DNA of 64,000 nt from Flaveria trinervia (GCA_025506515.1 CM046452.1:99232311-99296310), one strand, 5' to 3'; positions 51,709 through 63,800 are shown, counted from the first letter of the stretch. The notes: generated by a model not told the origin, from the letters alone. A program made the numbers and translations.

Positions 51709-52190
51709 GGTACTGTTTGTTTTTTAACATCCGCAAACTTCTAAAATATTATGTAATTAAAATAAATTTAATTTTTAAAAACTTTAAAGATTACTTCAAC
51801 ATTAATGGTTAAATAAAAGTCATAAAACACTACAATAATATTTATAAAACCATAAAAATACATTTTATTTGAATCATTTATTTCACACTTTTAGTAGCTA
51901 TAAAACCATAAAAAAATATTTTATTCCACGCGGATGGTGAGTGGAGGCGGGCGGTGTTGGAGGTGGACGGTGGTGGTGGCGGACGGTGGTGGTGGCGGAC
52001 GGTTGTGGTGGTGGAGGAGGAGGACGGTGGTGGTGGGTGATGGTGTTTAATGTTTTGCAGACTTTAAAAGTGGTTGTGCAAAGTTTGCATCATGTAAATC
52101 TCATACAAACATTTTTTAATGAAAAGTTCTTAAAAAACAAAAACTCAACAAACCTCAATGTCTGGACGACGCAAACAAAAAAGGTCAAGA
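51709..52190. mobile_element. Diverged relative of the 9749-11218 element, right boundary unclear
   Basis: Starting with GGTACTGTTTGTTTTTTAAC, the next about 180 bp align by eye with the reverse strand of the right part of the 9749-11218 element. Shared words include TGTAATTAAA, TTTAACATTAAT-like, AATAAAAGTCATA, AACACT.CAATAATAT and ATAAAACCATA.AAATACATTT. It also carries a GC-rich core (GGACGGTGGTGGTGGC repeats, 51940-52045). No convincing right inverted end or target duplication is visible. ORFs here are composition artefacts. Confidence 0.6.
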
Positions 52191-52452
52191 ATAAATTTTC
52201 ATAAAAAACATGCACCCCTAACTTAATACAAAAAATGTTAATTTTACCAAGATCCAATGGCTAACTAGTTTTGTATCCGTCCGGTGTCCGGATATTTGAA
52301 TGTCACGATGACATAACTATTTTTCATTGCCATTCTAAACAAAAACAATATTTGTTAAAATTCAAATATGAGTATAAAATAACTAATTACAATACGCAAT
52401 CTCAATACATATTAAAAAAACTATCATTTTGGAGTATAAAACATAGCCGTAA

Positions 52453-52557
52453 ATGAAATATACAGTGTGAAAATATAAACAGAGCATATGAAATATACAG
52501 TGTGAAAATATAAACAGAGCATATGAAATATACAGTGTGAAAATATAAACAGAGCAT
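52453..52557. repeat. 35-bp tandem repeat, three perfect copies
   Basis: Units of 35 bp containing ATGAAATATACAGTGTGAAA start at 52453, 52488 and 52523 and are identical. They are intergenic and AT-rich. Confidence 0.92.
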
Positions 52558-53620
52558 AATAAATAGAATTTATGATATTATATATGAAATCTAGCCTAAA
52601 CAACACATAAAATATATCAAAAAGGACATAAATAATGCCAGAAAATATCAAAGCATTACGGTACCTGAAGGAATTGTACGAAGCATTATCTAGGCACCTT
52701 TTAAATATCGAAGCGTACTTGTCTTGGCGATAAGTTAAAATAGTCAAATAACCAAAAGACAACAATAATTTAGCATTTCAATCTTTAGTTTGCTATATAT
52801 TTTAATTAAATGACATATTATATTTACATAGATTATAAAGATATTAAGCTAAATAACTAAAAAAGTAGATCAAACTGAAACAAAAAACAATTAAAGTAAA
52901 AAAAAGGAGGTCTTCTGCCAACTCTTGGATGTTGAGACGCAAAAATTGACAGTGGCTTTCCAAGATCTTGATCAGATCCTCCTTCATTATACCCACACCT
53001 CTATCATATTGAAATACATATATATTACATCAAACTACACCATGCCTAGGGCTAGCCCCACATTGACCTTAACATGCTATTATTGATGAAAATATTGGAC
53101 CGTAGAAGAATTACCCACTTTACATGTAATCCAACCCACCCATTTTGACCCATATAATGGAAGTTCGATACAAATAAATAAATAAACAATCAAGTGATAC
53201 GTTTGATACATTTTTATCAGTTATTCTCTCTGGTGACATCTGATCATGAATCTTACATGTTTGCTTCAACAATAAATAGCATATGCAACATTAGGCACTG
53301 ACGAAGAAACTTCCCCACCATTTTTAGTAGAAATGTTCTTGCTGAAAGGATTCTTGGGTATTATAAACTATGAGTCACTGACTTGGAAACTTCCCCACCA
53401 TTTAAAAGGTGATTATCCAATTATCCAAACACCAATTTTCGCTTATAACAACCTACTGCTTGTAATTATCAAATAATCAACTTGATATTTGGTTCAAGAA
53501 AACTCATTAAAAGATCCACTCTCAATCTTCACAGCTGCATATGATCAAACAAAAAGAAAATAAACTACCAAAAACATACATATAATACCTAAATGAAAGT
53601 TAATAAAAAGAATTAAAAAA
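52558..53620. other. Intergenic region with a possible coding patch
   Basis: It is mostly AT-rich. On the - strand near 52915-53005 there is a short coding-like patch without an assignable family. A second, degenerate copy of a CK1-like segment lies at about 53497-53535 (see 53628). Confidence 0.4.
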
Positions 53621-53627
53621 ACAATAC

Positions 53628-53685
53628 CTAACCAGAGCTCGTTAAAAGATCCACTCCCAATCTTCTTGCTGAGCTTAAACTTACC
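53628..53685 (-). pseudogene. Casein kinase 1-like exon fragment
   Basis: The - strand reads KFKLSKKIGSGSFNELWLG between an acceptor (TTTCAG) and a donor (G|GTATTG). CK1 proteins carry KFKLGRKIGSGSFGELYLG here, the ATP-binding glycine loop, and their exon ends at the same glycine in the same phase. One loop glycine is Asn. No start exon and no further CK1 exons could be found nearby, and a degenerate second copy (KIESGSFNEF) lies at about 53497-53535. It is probably a captured or relic exon fragment. Confidence 0.6.
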
Positions 53686-53701
53686 CTGAAACAACTATCA
53701 A

Positions 53702-53826
53702 GTGATGCAAGATTCATGCACATTGTGATCTATTTGAAACAACTATTAGGTGATGCAATATTTGCGCACATAGTGATGTATTTGAAACAACTATCAGGTG
53801 ATGTAAGATTCATTCACATTGTGAAT
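53702..53826. repeat. 48-bp tandem repeat, about 2.6 copies
   Basis: Units start at 53702, 53750 and 53798 and share GTGATGYAA, TATTTGAAACAACTAT and CACAT/CACATT. They are 80-90% similar by eye. The array adjoins the CK1-like fragment, and the word GAAACAACTATCA also occurs at its acceptor side. Confidence 0.8.
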
Positions 53827-56158
53827 CTTTTTGGAATTAAATGTTATTACATGGTCATTAAATCCAACAAACCCACCAACACTATCAATGGACTTCAAGG
53901 TGTATAAAAAATATTCATATATGACAAAGCATGCTACCAATACATGTTCTAAATGCATTAGAAGGCTACAATGAGGCTGGCATCCCTTGATGGCTTGAAA
54001 TACACGTCTTCTGACATGGGGATATATCTATGAAGCATACACAACTTATGGTATTCTTTAGTTCCAAGACATATAGGTATGAAATGCAAAATGCCTTTAG
54101 ACTTGGACTATGATTCTGCAACAGATTCATGCTACATGTATGTGGTTTTTGCTACTTGATACATCAATAATAAACAGTAACATTACGAGTTAATACTCAA
54201 AACACTTAATACATGAAATCAATTGAAACTTTACAAATGATAACTAAAGTTAAAGAAATATATCAATATGTTGCGTTGCTGGTATAATATAAAAGTATTT
54301 GCAGGGGCTCAACACCACACGATATGGTTAAAGCATCAGTTAAAATATGAGACTGGTACACCGTAACATACATTTATTAAATTACAGTATTGAGAACTAA
54401 GACTGCATTGAAGAGGCAAAGTGAAATGCTTTATTTGAACTTTTTCAGATGGGAACAATAAAATATGAAGATCTCTACACTTACAACAGTCAAGCATACC
54501 AGTTTAATGAATGCATTTGTTTGTCATCGAAATAGCAAGCAAAATAAAAAACCAAAACATAATTAGGGGATAACCTAGGGTTTTACCTGATTATTTGGAG
54601 AAGTTGAATAGCTTCTTGAGAAGCTTGACATCCCCTAATGCTCCATGCCACAATCACAAGAACAACCTGTGAACTCCTAGGGGCAAAGGCTATGAACCCT
54701 TCTTACTGATTTTTGTAGCAAATAAAACTGATTTCTGCAGGAAATAAATCCAGGTTAACCTTCTTGTCATCGAAATAGATTCTCAAAAAGAACAAAAAGA
54801 AAATCCACACATGGTTGGCCACCCATCCATCCTATATCAAAGTTCTAATTGCAAACTAAAATCTTTCATACATAAATGAGGAATGAAATTTGGTTGCAAA
54901 TGTAGAAGAAAAGTGAATATGATAGCAACAATTGTGATCACATTGTTTGCTTAGGATAACAATTGATGATTTTCATCTCCAACTTCAACCAAGTACATAT
55001 GTCAGACAGTGATTCAAGTAATCAATCGTATTTAGACTCAAAATCATATTTGTTATTCAAGAAAGAGAGAACACTTTTGATCTTAGGCAATCACACCAAC
55101 AGATTCAATAGAAGGTAACCCTACTTTTAAATCATCAATTCTAGGGCGTGTATTGATTCATGAAATACCTGGTTTTTGCTTGTAAATCCTTTCTGAAACA
55201 ACGATTAAAGGATCATAATCGAACAATAGAGTCCAAGATCCACTGGTTGTTGATGAACATCTTCAAAACCCATCCACATGAATAATGCCTCTACGATATT
55301 GATTTGGAAAAATCACCAAATAGACGATTTGCACAAATTCAAGGGTTGAGATTGATTTGAATTGCTGTTACAGTCACTGGAAGTAATAATATATATATTA
55401 TAATCTCTCTTAATGGTTACAATATCTGTAGGCAACATAATATATAATTTCTCACACATTTTTAGTAAATATAAGATTTACGGATGTCATGGATCGAAAA
55501 ATCTCAATCGGTTGTGAGATGAGACTCTTTATCATTATATACCTATTTAAAGAAGAACAAAAGGAATAGTGATTTAGAAAATCAGGTTTGTTTGTTTTGA
55601 TCTACGGTGGGAAACGTTTTGTGTTCTCTGTTACGTGGTGATTATCTAGGGTGGGAGATATCTGATCTTCTCTACTACGTGTTTCGCTGCTAAGTTCTTA
55701 GTACCCACGTGTCTGCTCCTTGGAAAGAAAGGAAAAATGTGGTAATTGAGTGGAAAATCAGAAGTTGTAATAGGAAGAAGGGAGAGAGTGCTGGTGGTGA
55801 TCACTGATCTTTACCCAAGGTTTGTATAGATCACATCTGAGAGAATTCGAGAGATCACACCGTCGCCGTCGCCGCTACCGCCAACGGCATTGCCATCACC
55901 AGTACGTGTTAAGCTCTCTTGGGCATAATTGGTGTTACTCAATTTGACTGTTTTTACTTTGATCTTCGTATTATTGATCCAACAATTTAGTAGCAACACT
56001 TAGCAAAGGATTCAATGATGCTTTGGGATGCTTTGAAATGCTTTTGCTCATATTCTTGCATTGGGTATTGATTAAATATCAGTTGGCTTGGAGGTTTTAA
56101 TTGTGGTCAACATTTTTATGGCAGGTCGGTACTACCTCTTTCATAATATTCTTTAACG
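53827..56158. other. Intergenic region, no supported gene
   Basis: AT-rich DNA up to about 55600, then a slightly GC-richer stretch at 55600-55910 with CACGTG/ACGTGG motifs that could be a promoter. No exon chain could be built. Confidence 0.45.
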
Positions 56159-56163
56159 TCTTT

Positions 56164-56589
56164 TGTGTGTTCCCGATATGAACGGGAACGTTGAGCATGG
56201 ATCTTAGGATTCATATTGATAATAACAAGAACTTGAATGATTAGATGCTAAAATATAATGATCATGAAAACGATGAAAAATATAATAATGATGAACATGA
56301 TGAAGAACATCAATGTGTTTAATGTTTGATGTTTATTGATATATTGTTGAAATCATCATCCTTGAAGGATGATGATATATTGTTGTTGATGATGAACTTA
56401 ATTCACCCTAACAAGTGATGAATTAGTCACCCTCTACAATGATATTATGTTCTAATATATATACTAGTCTAGCAATACAAATAATTACAATATAACTCTA
56501 GATTAATATTTTTGTTGATTTCGTGTTTCAAGTCTTCAACTTCAATAATATTGAAATCTTTAATTTCTTACAAGGTAGAATACCCAACA
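56164..56589 (-). repeat. 3' LTR of the 1.9-kb element
   Basis: In + orientation it begins TGTGTGTTCCCGATATGAAC and ends GAATACCCAACA. It contains a 25-bp palindrome, ATCATCATCCTT-G-AAGGATGATGAT, at 56352-56376. Confidence 0.9.
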
Positions 56590-56590
56590 A

Positions 56591-56600
56591 TACTCCCCCT
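56591..56600 (-). other. Polypurine tract
   Basis: AGGGGGAGTA on the - strand immediately before the 3' LTR. This is the plus-strand priming site expected for an element on this strand. Confidence 0.85.
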
Positions 56601-56731
56601 AAATTGTAGATTTCCAATGTGAATTGAAGCTTGATGTTGATTTTGTTGAATAGTTGTTCAAAGCTAAGAACTTTGTTGTTGATGCGGAAGCGAGGTCTTC
56701 AAAACTTTGGAACAATCATTTTTTGTTTTTG

Positions 56732-56919
56732 TTTTTGATGTTGGCGGCCCAAACAATTAAGTCCAAATCCACCTTTTCTTTTTGATGTTGGTGGCCCAAA
56801 CAATTAAGTCCAAGTCCACCTTTTCTTTTTGATGTTGGCGGTCCAAACAAATAAGTCCAAGTCCACCTTTTCTTTTTGATGTTGGCGGTCCAAACAAATA
56901 AGTCCAAGTCCACCTTTTC
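56732..56919. repeat. 47-bp tandem repeat, four copies, in the LTR element
   Basis: Units contain GATGTTGGCGGTCCAAACAA and AAGTCCAAGTCCACC. The last two copies are identical. The ORFs across it reflect the repeat. Confidence 0.85.
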
Positions 56920-57030
56920 TTTTTGTTTTAATGATGGAGCCCAAGAAACAAAACCCAATGGTGTTCACGAGCCCATTTGCAACCCTAGGTTGCAAACCCT
57001 ATTTTTGCCTCCCTAAGGTGGCCGCAAAGA

Positions 57031-57620
57031 AACTTTGGTTCGGCAACCCTAATTAGGGCGTCCCTAATGTGGCCGCACAAGCCACTTGTGGCAGCCTCTT
57101 AGTCACACAAGCCACTTTGTTCGGCAGCCCTATTTGAGTCCATATTCGGCCGAAACACTTGGTTCGCAAGGCATCCTCATTCGGCCGAAACCCTAATGAG
57201 CATGAAACTCTAGTTTGTTTGATGCTTGAGGCAATCGCAAACATGAATGTTGAATTGATTGTTGATGAAATTGCTTTCTTCAGATCTTTAATAATTTCAG
57301 CAATCTTATCATGAAATCTCATCAAAACTTTGGTTCGGCAACCCTAATTAGGGCGTCCCTAATGTGGCCGCACAAGCCACTTGCGGCAGCCTCTTAGTCG
57401 CACAAGCCACTTTGTTCGGCAGCCCTATTCGAGTCCCTATTCGGCCGAAACACTTGGTTCTCAAGGCATCCTCATTCGGCTGAAACCCTAATGAGCATGA
57501 AACCCTAGTTTGTTTGATGCTTGAGGCAACCACAAACATGAATGTTGAATTAATTGTTAATGAAATTGCTTTCTTCAGATCTTCAATAATTTTAGCAATC
57601 TTATCATGAAATCTCATCAA
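57031..57620. repeat. 295-bp direct duplication in the LTR element
   Basis: Copies at 57031-57325 and 57326-57620 are about 95% alike by eye. Each carries a - strand ORF of about 90 codons starting near MRFHDKIA. The ORFs resemble no domain I know and may be remnants of a gag start or simply open by chance. Confidence 0.85.
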
Positions 57621-57645
57621 AATCAATATGAATCCATTAACTCCG

Positions 57646-57657
57646 GCTCTGATACCA
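57646..57657 (-). other. Primer-binding site (initiator tRNA-Met)
   Basis: TGGTATCAGAGC on the - strand, two bases from the LTR edge. It is complementary to the 3' end of plant initiator tRNA-Met, the usual primer of plant LTR retrotransposons. Confidence 0.9.
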
Positions 57658-57659
57658 AT

Positions 57660-58082
57660 TGTGTGTTCCCGATATGAACGGAAACGTTGAGCATGGATCT
57701 TAGGATTTATATTGATAATAACAAAAACTTGAATGATTAGATGCTAAAATATAATAATCATAAAAACGATGAAGAATATAATAATGATGAACGCGATGAA
57801 GAACATCAACGTGTTTAACGTTTGATGTTTATTGATATATTGTTGAAATCATCATCCTTGAAGGATGATGATATATTGTTGTTGATGATGAACTTAATTC
57901 ACCTAACAAGTGGTGAATTAGTCACCCTCTACAATGATATTATGTTCTAATATATATACTAGTCTAGCAATACAAATAATTACAACATAAACCCTAGACT
58001 AATATTTTTGATTTCATGCTTCAAGTCTTCAACTTCAATAATATTGAAATCTTCAATTTCTTCCAAGGTAGAATACCCAACA
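57660..58082 (-). repeat. 5' LTR of the 1.9-kb element
   Basis: A copy of 56164-56589 with about 5% divergence. The same palindrome is at 57848-57872, unchanged. Confidence 0.9.
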
Positions 58083-58087
58083 TCTTT

Positions 58088-60139
58088 GTCTTTTGAAAGT
58101 AATCATCTGGCTATTGCATTTAGCATTTAGGTGTATTGATAACGTTTCTCATCGATCATCTGATTATACTTCCTTAATATAACTCATTTTTGCCACCTTT
58201 TTCGTTTGGGAAGTATTGCAGCCATCGGAAAATCACATCACGATTACAACACTTCGAAACAGAGGTTCTGAAACTACATGGTATCAAAAGTAACCTTATT
58301 AAATAACAAACATAAGCTAATCAGAATGATTACTTCTTTCTTAACTGAGCATAGAAAAGATTTTAATAATTACCAAATCATAAGCTGACTGGATATGCCA
58401 TTCTATTAGGAGTTTAGTAAGTAAAGTTTTAATTTAGAGTTAAAGTTTTTCGTCTTCGGAATTATGAGGGTGATATTTCAATTCGTTAGAATCAACAAAA
58501 ACATGAAATAATTGTCGGTTGGAATTATTGCATCACATAATCGATGATGTGGTTACATTTGAATTTGAAACATACCAAGTAGAATCATTAATTTGGCTTC
58601 AAGTAACTACAAGTAATGTTTTTTTGTTCAATTTGCTTTGATTTTTCTCCTTCTTAATGGATTTACAAAAGGGCAAAAAGGTTTTGAGAAATGAAAGGGT
58701 TCTGCTTGATTTTGGGGGATGATATAACGTACCATGACCAAGAAAATAAGCTTATATTGAACGCACAAGCTAATTGCAAGTAGAAACCTCAAAGGTGAAT
58801 TATTACTAAATATTTTAATTTTCAATATGTTCCTAAATTTTTAGTTACTAAAGTACAAGCACAATCATCTAATCATGTGAACAGAGGTGAAATAAGAAGT
58901 GTTTTACATCAACCAGAAGCTACTGCTAATGCAACTGGTATGTTCTGAAAGATTGGTGCTTTTCAGGTAATCGCAACTTATGTGTATAATATAAGCAATT
59001 GATGTTGTTCAGTTCATAGCATGGATGATTGGATTTATAATAAATGAAGTATTAAATGAAATACGACGACAAAGAAGCAGGTTTTCAGCTCAGATAGGAA
59101 GGTTTATGTTAGTTGCGGCTGGAATGTGACACATAAGGTAAACTTATAAACCTTTAACGAGTTTCAAGCCCGTACGAGCAAGATGAATATGAGGGTGGTT
59201 CGACTATCTTGCATCAAAATGATTATCAATGTGGGTGTATCAACTAATTTATGACATCTCATCATATCACACAAGAGGCAGAAGTTAATTTTCAATGTGA
59301 TATGCTAGCTTTGATGTTAGAAGAAGGCATTGAACTTTCTTTCTATACTTTCTTTCTTGAAGTCAAATTATTTAAAGACATGAGGTTGGTGTGTGTATCT
59401 GCATTTAGTTTTTGATATTTTCTTTTTTGTACTATATTTCTTGAAGGCTAATTAACACAAGACCTATTTTAGACACCGGTTATACCAAAACTGTCAAATT
59501 CATCATTATAAATGTAAAAATATATTCTAACAAAAAATGCATTACATGTAGGCAATGAGGCACTCGGGCAAAAAAGATAACAAGATGAAACTAGACGCAA
59601 TGGCATTTGAAGACACCACAATTGCCACAAACATGAGCAGCAACACGTTTACTATTACAGACACCAGGTATAACAAACCTATCAAATTTGTTACAAAAAC
59701 TGTGAAAATTTATTTTATCACAACAAAGTTGCATTACATGGATGCAGTGAAACCCACAACCAAAAGGGAACAAAATGAAAAACAAGACCAATGCCTTTTG
59801 TAGTTGTCCAACATATATCAAAATGAAACCTGATAAATTCGTCTCTTTAAACAACACAACTATTAAGCAAAGCAGGAGAAGCAGACGTCTTTACACCTTT
59901 TGCAAACACATGCATAGCAATTAGGTTGTAATATTAAGTGAATGTAAACCTAATGTATGTGTATGTATGGTAGCTACCTGTGATGTGCACGATACACCAG
60001 ACATTGCTATTGTGTATATATGAAAGATGGGAAAAAACATGGAATTTAAATAGAAAAATGCTTTCAAACATAGTTATTAAAGGTACCTCGCCGCAACGCG
60101 CGAGTGAGGAAGTACTAGTTAGGTCTTAAAATTCTAGTA
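58088..60139. other. Intergenic region between two retrotransposons
   Basis: AT-rich, with no supported exon. An 82-codon ORF at 59555-59803 shows no recognisable domain. Two partly similar ACACC...TATA segments near 59470 and 59660 hint at an old duplication. Confidence 0.5.
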
Positions 60140-60872
60140 TGTCAGGACCTGGTATTTGAACAAAATACCTAATGATTAATGTGTAAACCAAACCAAATAG
60201 TGCGGAATCCTATTTGATTGGCGATCCAATCAGTGAAAACGTACGTATAATCAATAAAGTATTGAATCAAACATTTAGAATCGATTAAGAATCGATCTAC
60301 AGCGTTCTATGAACTTGGAGTATCAACTTGGAGGTTTCTGGACGGCTAGGGTACGTCTGGAATCGAAAATAGAATCAATTCTCTCATTTTTCCACGAATT
60401 GGGTTGTATTTATAGGTTAGTATTGTTCATTCGTGCGACTGAACCATTAGTATGATTCAGTCGTGCGATTGAACCATACGGTTGATTCATCCGCACGACT
60501 GAGTGTTCAGTCGTGCGATTGAGTCACTTGTACGAAGTTATTTATGCGTATGGACTATTTAGGCGCATGGACACTTAGTTGCATGGCCATTCGGACGCAT
60601 GATCACTGTTGGGACGCATGGTCCAGTCGGACGCATGAGAACTTCACTTCACCAAGTTTGAGTGTATTAACATTATAACATTATGCATGACACTTCAAAC
60701 AGTCACAAACCTAATTAACCAATTCAACATCGACTCATTAATGAAATATTAAATGTTATAAATACCAGAAAATCAATATCATTTCATTAATCATTCGAAC
60801 CATTACATCAGAATTAGACAAACAAGATCTATTACATTCATAACATGATCTAGGGACATATATGTACCAACA
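60140..60872 (-). repeat. 3' LTR of a second LTR retrotransposon
   Basis: In + orientation it begins TGTCAGGACCTGG and ends TATGTACCAACA, so on the - strand it reads TGTTGGTACATA...CCTGACA. A polypurine tract (ATGGGGAGTT on the - strand, 60873-60882) abuts it. The 5' LTR is outside the window. It carries clustered CAGTCGTGCGA and GGACGCATG motifs at 60430-60640. Confidence 0.7.
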
Positions 60873-60882
60873 AACTCCCCAT
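60873..60882 (-). other. Polypurine tract of the right-edge retrotransposon
   Basis: ATGGGGAGTT on the - strand, directly upstream of the 3' LTR and about 15 bases after the stop codon of the last ORF. Confidence 0.7.
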
Positions 60883-60897
60883 TGGACCTAGATCTCT

Positions 60898-63800
60898 CTA
60901 ATGTCTTGTTGTCTTCATTACCTCCTTAAACTTCTTGTACTTATCCTCTTTTGTAACTCCTGCATGAATCTCAAATGCAAAACAGAGTCTTATAACATTT
61001 TGGAACTGGAGGGCTTGTACTATGTCCTGCGTATCATAGAACAGTGGCCATTTGTACAGAGTGTAGACATCATTTGCTGACAAGTTGGTGAGCCACATTG
61101 GGTCAAATACCCTGATGGTATCTATTTGGCCCTCTTTGTTTAGGACTATGACCGTTTCTCCTGTTCTCCAATCGTAGTACCACCACTTAAAGTGTGGAGT
61201 GAAGTCATGTGGCATTTCCCTGAGTGGGATTCTTGACATCGTGCGCGGAGGACTCCACTTCAACACTATCTTTGGCTTTCCAGTAATGGCATCAACTTCA
61301 GATCTTCTGATGTATCTTGTAGGCTGTTGGGGTCTGAAGTTAACCCACCTGGTGTGGTACTCTTTTCTTAGGGAAGCCTCAAACCAGCCTGACATCTTTC
61401 TCGTGTCAGCATACAACAGCTTCAGTTTGGCCAGCTGGTTGAGCTCAAAACCTAGTAGAGTCTTTAGATCATGTGGAAATCTAAAATACTCTATGCCCTT
61501 CTCCCTCTTAGCTGCATAAACGTTAAGGTCATCAAAATATGCCCATGCTATAATCCTGCCTGACACCTTATGATGTTTCTTGACTCTGTAGAGTTTGGTG
61601 TAGGCGTCATGTTTAGGTGCAGCTCGTTGAGCTCCAACTTCTTCAAAACATGCAGCCCACTCAGCCTTTCGGATATCAACATCATCATTTGAGGCTTGGG
61701 CCGTTTCTTATGTCTTCTCAGACTCCTGCTCCATTTTGTCTAACACCTCAAACGTATCACTGACAAGGGATTCACCCAGATTGGGGAACACATTTCCCTC
61801 ATTGTCAGCATACTGAGGGTAGTGCTCTGCAGTGACATCTTCTATCTCTATTTCATCAACGTCGTTGAGCTATTCGTCACTTGTCGAGTCGCACGTTGGA
61901 GCATCCTTTACAATCTCATCGGGATTTAGCTTGAAGATCTCAGCTAGTTGCTCATTTGATAGATTGTGAATTATTTCCCCTTCTTCAAGGGTATAACTCA
62001 CCGACCTTCTGACGATCCCTTGCAGATCAAGAATCATAGTTAGCTGAGTCTTGATCTGCTGAAGGGGAGCAACATCGAACTCATCCCTCTGATAGTTTGG
62101 ATCTGTTTGATATAAACATGTAGTACATCAACCATTAGCTAATAATCAAAACAGAAAAGCATTAATCTTAACATAACCATTAAATACATAAGTTTAAATA
62201 CATGATTCAAATACAAAAGTAATCAAATACATAGACATCTAATTATTACTTTTGTCTTGGATTACTAGGTCATCACTTGGTGGAGCAGAGGAGGAAGCTT
62301 GTTGGTCTTGATTCTTCTTAGACCTCCTTTCTTGACCTTGAGCAGAGGTAGATGCAGCTGTATCGCCTCCTTCTTAATCATCATCCTCATTCCTCTCCTC
62401 TGTCCTCTCGTCCTCAATCCCCTTATCATCCTCAGTCTCATCATCATCATCTTCATCATCATCTTCATCATCATCTTCATCATCATCCTTATCATCATCA
62501 TCACCATCATTACCATCTCCCTCTTTAATCTTTAGAGGCTCATCTTTAGATCCCTTAAGCTTGAGCATGATGGTTTTCTTATCATTCTCCAACTCCTCAA
62601 TCTTCTTAGCAGATGTGGCTCTATGTTCTTGGAGTTGGGCGATCTCGTGGCTCCGAGCAGCCATTTGCTGGGCCGCTACTCGATCAGCCGAGCCTGCTCC
62701 GTGATCTGGTGTGACTGCGCAGTAGTGAGATCTGTAAGCTGACGGATCTGCGCAGTCTTCTCTTCATTAGTAGCTAACAGTCGTATCACCATACGATTTA
62801 GCGCTGAAAGCTGGTCCTCTACCCCAAATTGAGGTAGATGAGATCCATATTCATGTGTGGGATGAGATGAGGGTCCTGCTTGGTGGCTAGTAGTGGTGGT
62901 GGTGGCTGTGGTGAAAATGGGGTTGGGTTTGTGAGATAATGGAGGTGATGTAGGAGTGAATGATATGGTGGTGGTTGGCATATGTTCAGTGGTGGGAGGT
63001 GTGGTGACTGTGGTGGTGGATGGTGTGGCTGTAGAAGGGGTAGTGGTGATGGTAGATGTAGTGGCTGTGGTGGAGAGGAAGGTCAGTGTTCTCCTATTCT
63101 TCTTCTGGTCGTGGGGCTGAGCCATCCGTTTCTTCCTCGATCCAGTCGAGGTGGATGCTCCCCCTAGAACATGGCTAGTAGACTCATGAGCATAGCTGGG
63201 ATCTGCAGTCATCTCTCCCGAATCCCTAGGGCGTTCACCAACCGCCCGGAGTCCATACTCTGTGGGAACAGCCTTGCTTCCCACAGTCCTAGTCAATCGC
63301 TCCTCGTCTGACTCTTCTTCCTCCTCACCAGGTATAAAGTCCTGGTGGAACCCGGCTGACTCAGCTATGTCTCCCATGGGGGCAGATACTAGAGGTATAA
63401 CGTCTGTAGTTGCGCCCCTCGGTGGAATGGGCATGTCATCTCCAGCATCCCCACCGTCATCATCATCAGAGTCATCGGCGGGTAGAGCAATCTACTCAAC
63501 ATCAGAATCACTGTCGTCGTGGCGCCACTTCCTCCTAGCTGGCACCACATAGTTTTCACGGGCCAGATGCCCAAACAATCTCTTGACAGGGGGTTTCACC
63601 TGCTTTCCCCTGTATACCTTCATCCGGCCCAAGGTGGTATCATCCATCACCTCAAGCACTACAACATCATCCTTCTCCTTTGGCAGGGAGGGGAGCTTCT
63701 GGTCTATGATCATTTGCATAAATCGGGGGTACATGCAAAAGCCATCCTTCCCTTTCCCCTCAATGTTCTCCACCAAGTAGGTGAAGATCATCCTAGAGAA

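Larger units (their letters stand above)
56164..58082 (-). mobile_element. Complete non-autonomous LTR retrotransposon (1919 bp)
   Basis: Two direct repeats, 56164-56589 (426 bp) and 57660-58082 (423 bp), differ at about 20 sites, mostly transitions. Each reads TG...CA and the pair is bracketed by TCTTT (56159-56163 and 58083-58087). On the - strand the right LTR is the 5' LTR, followed by a tRNA-iMet type primer-binding site, and a polypurine tract precedes the left (3') LTR. The 1.07-kb interior has no gag or pol domains. It contains a 47-bp repeat (4x) and a 295-bp direct duplication. It is a TRIM/LARD-like element that needs proteins from elsewhere. Confidence 0.9.

Noticed and set aside
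51941..52204. Gly/Trp-rich 87-codon ORF
   Set aside because: GGTGG repeats in a transposon relative, with no conserved domain.
10594..56919. Regular short repeats that could suggest CRISPR arrays
   Set aside because: The units are directly adjacent, without unique spacers, in a plant nuclear context, and no cas genes are present.
62110..62266. An intron in the retrotransposon ORF
   Set aside because: GT and AG borders exist but the phases do not agree, and the copy is already broken by stops, so splicing cannot be supported.
62265..62535. Poly-Met and poly-Ile ORFs at 62265-62535
   Set aside because: They are alternative frames of the Asp/Glu-coding trinucleotide repeat.
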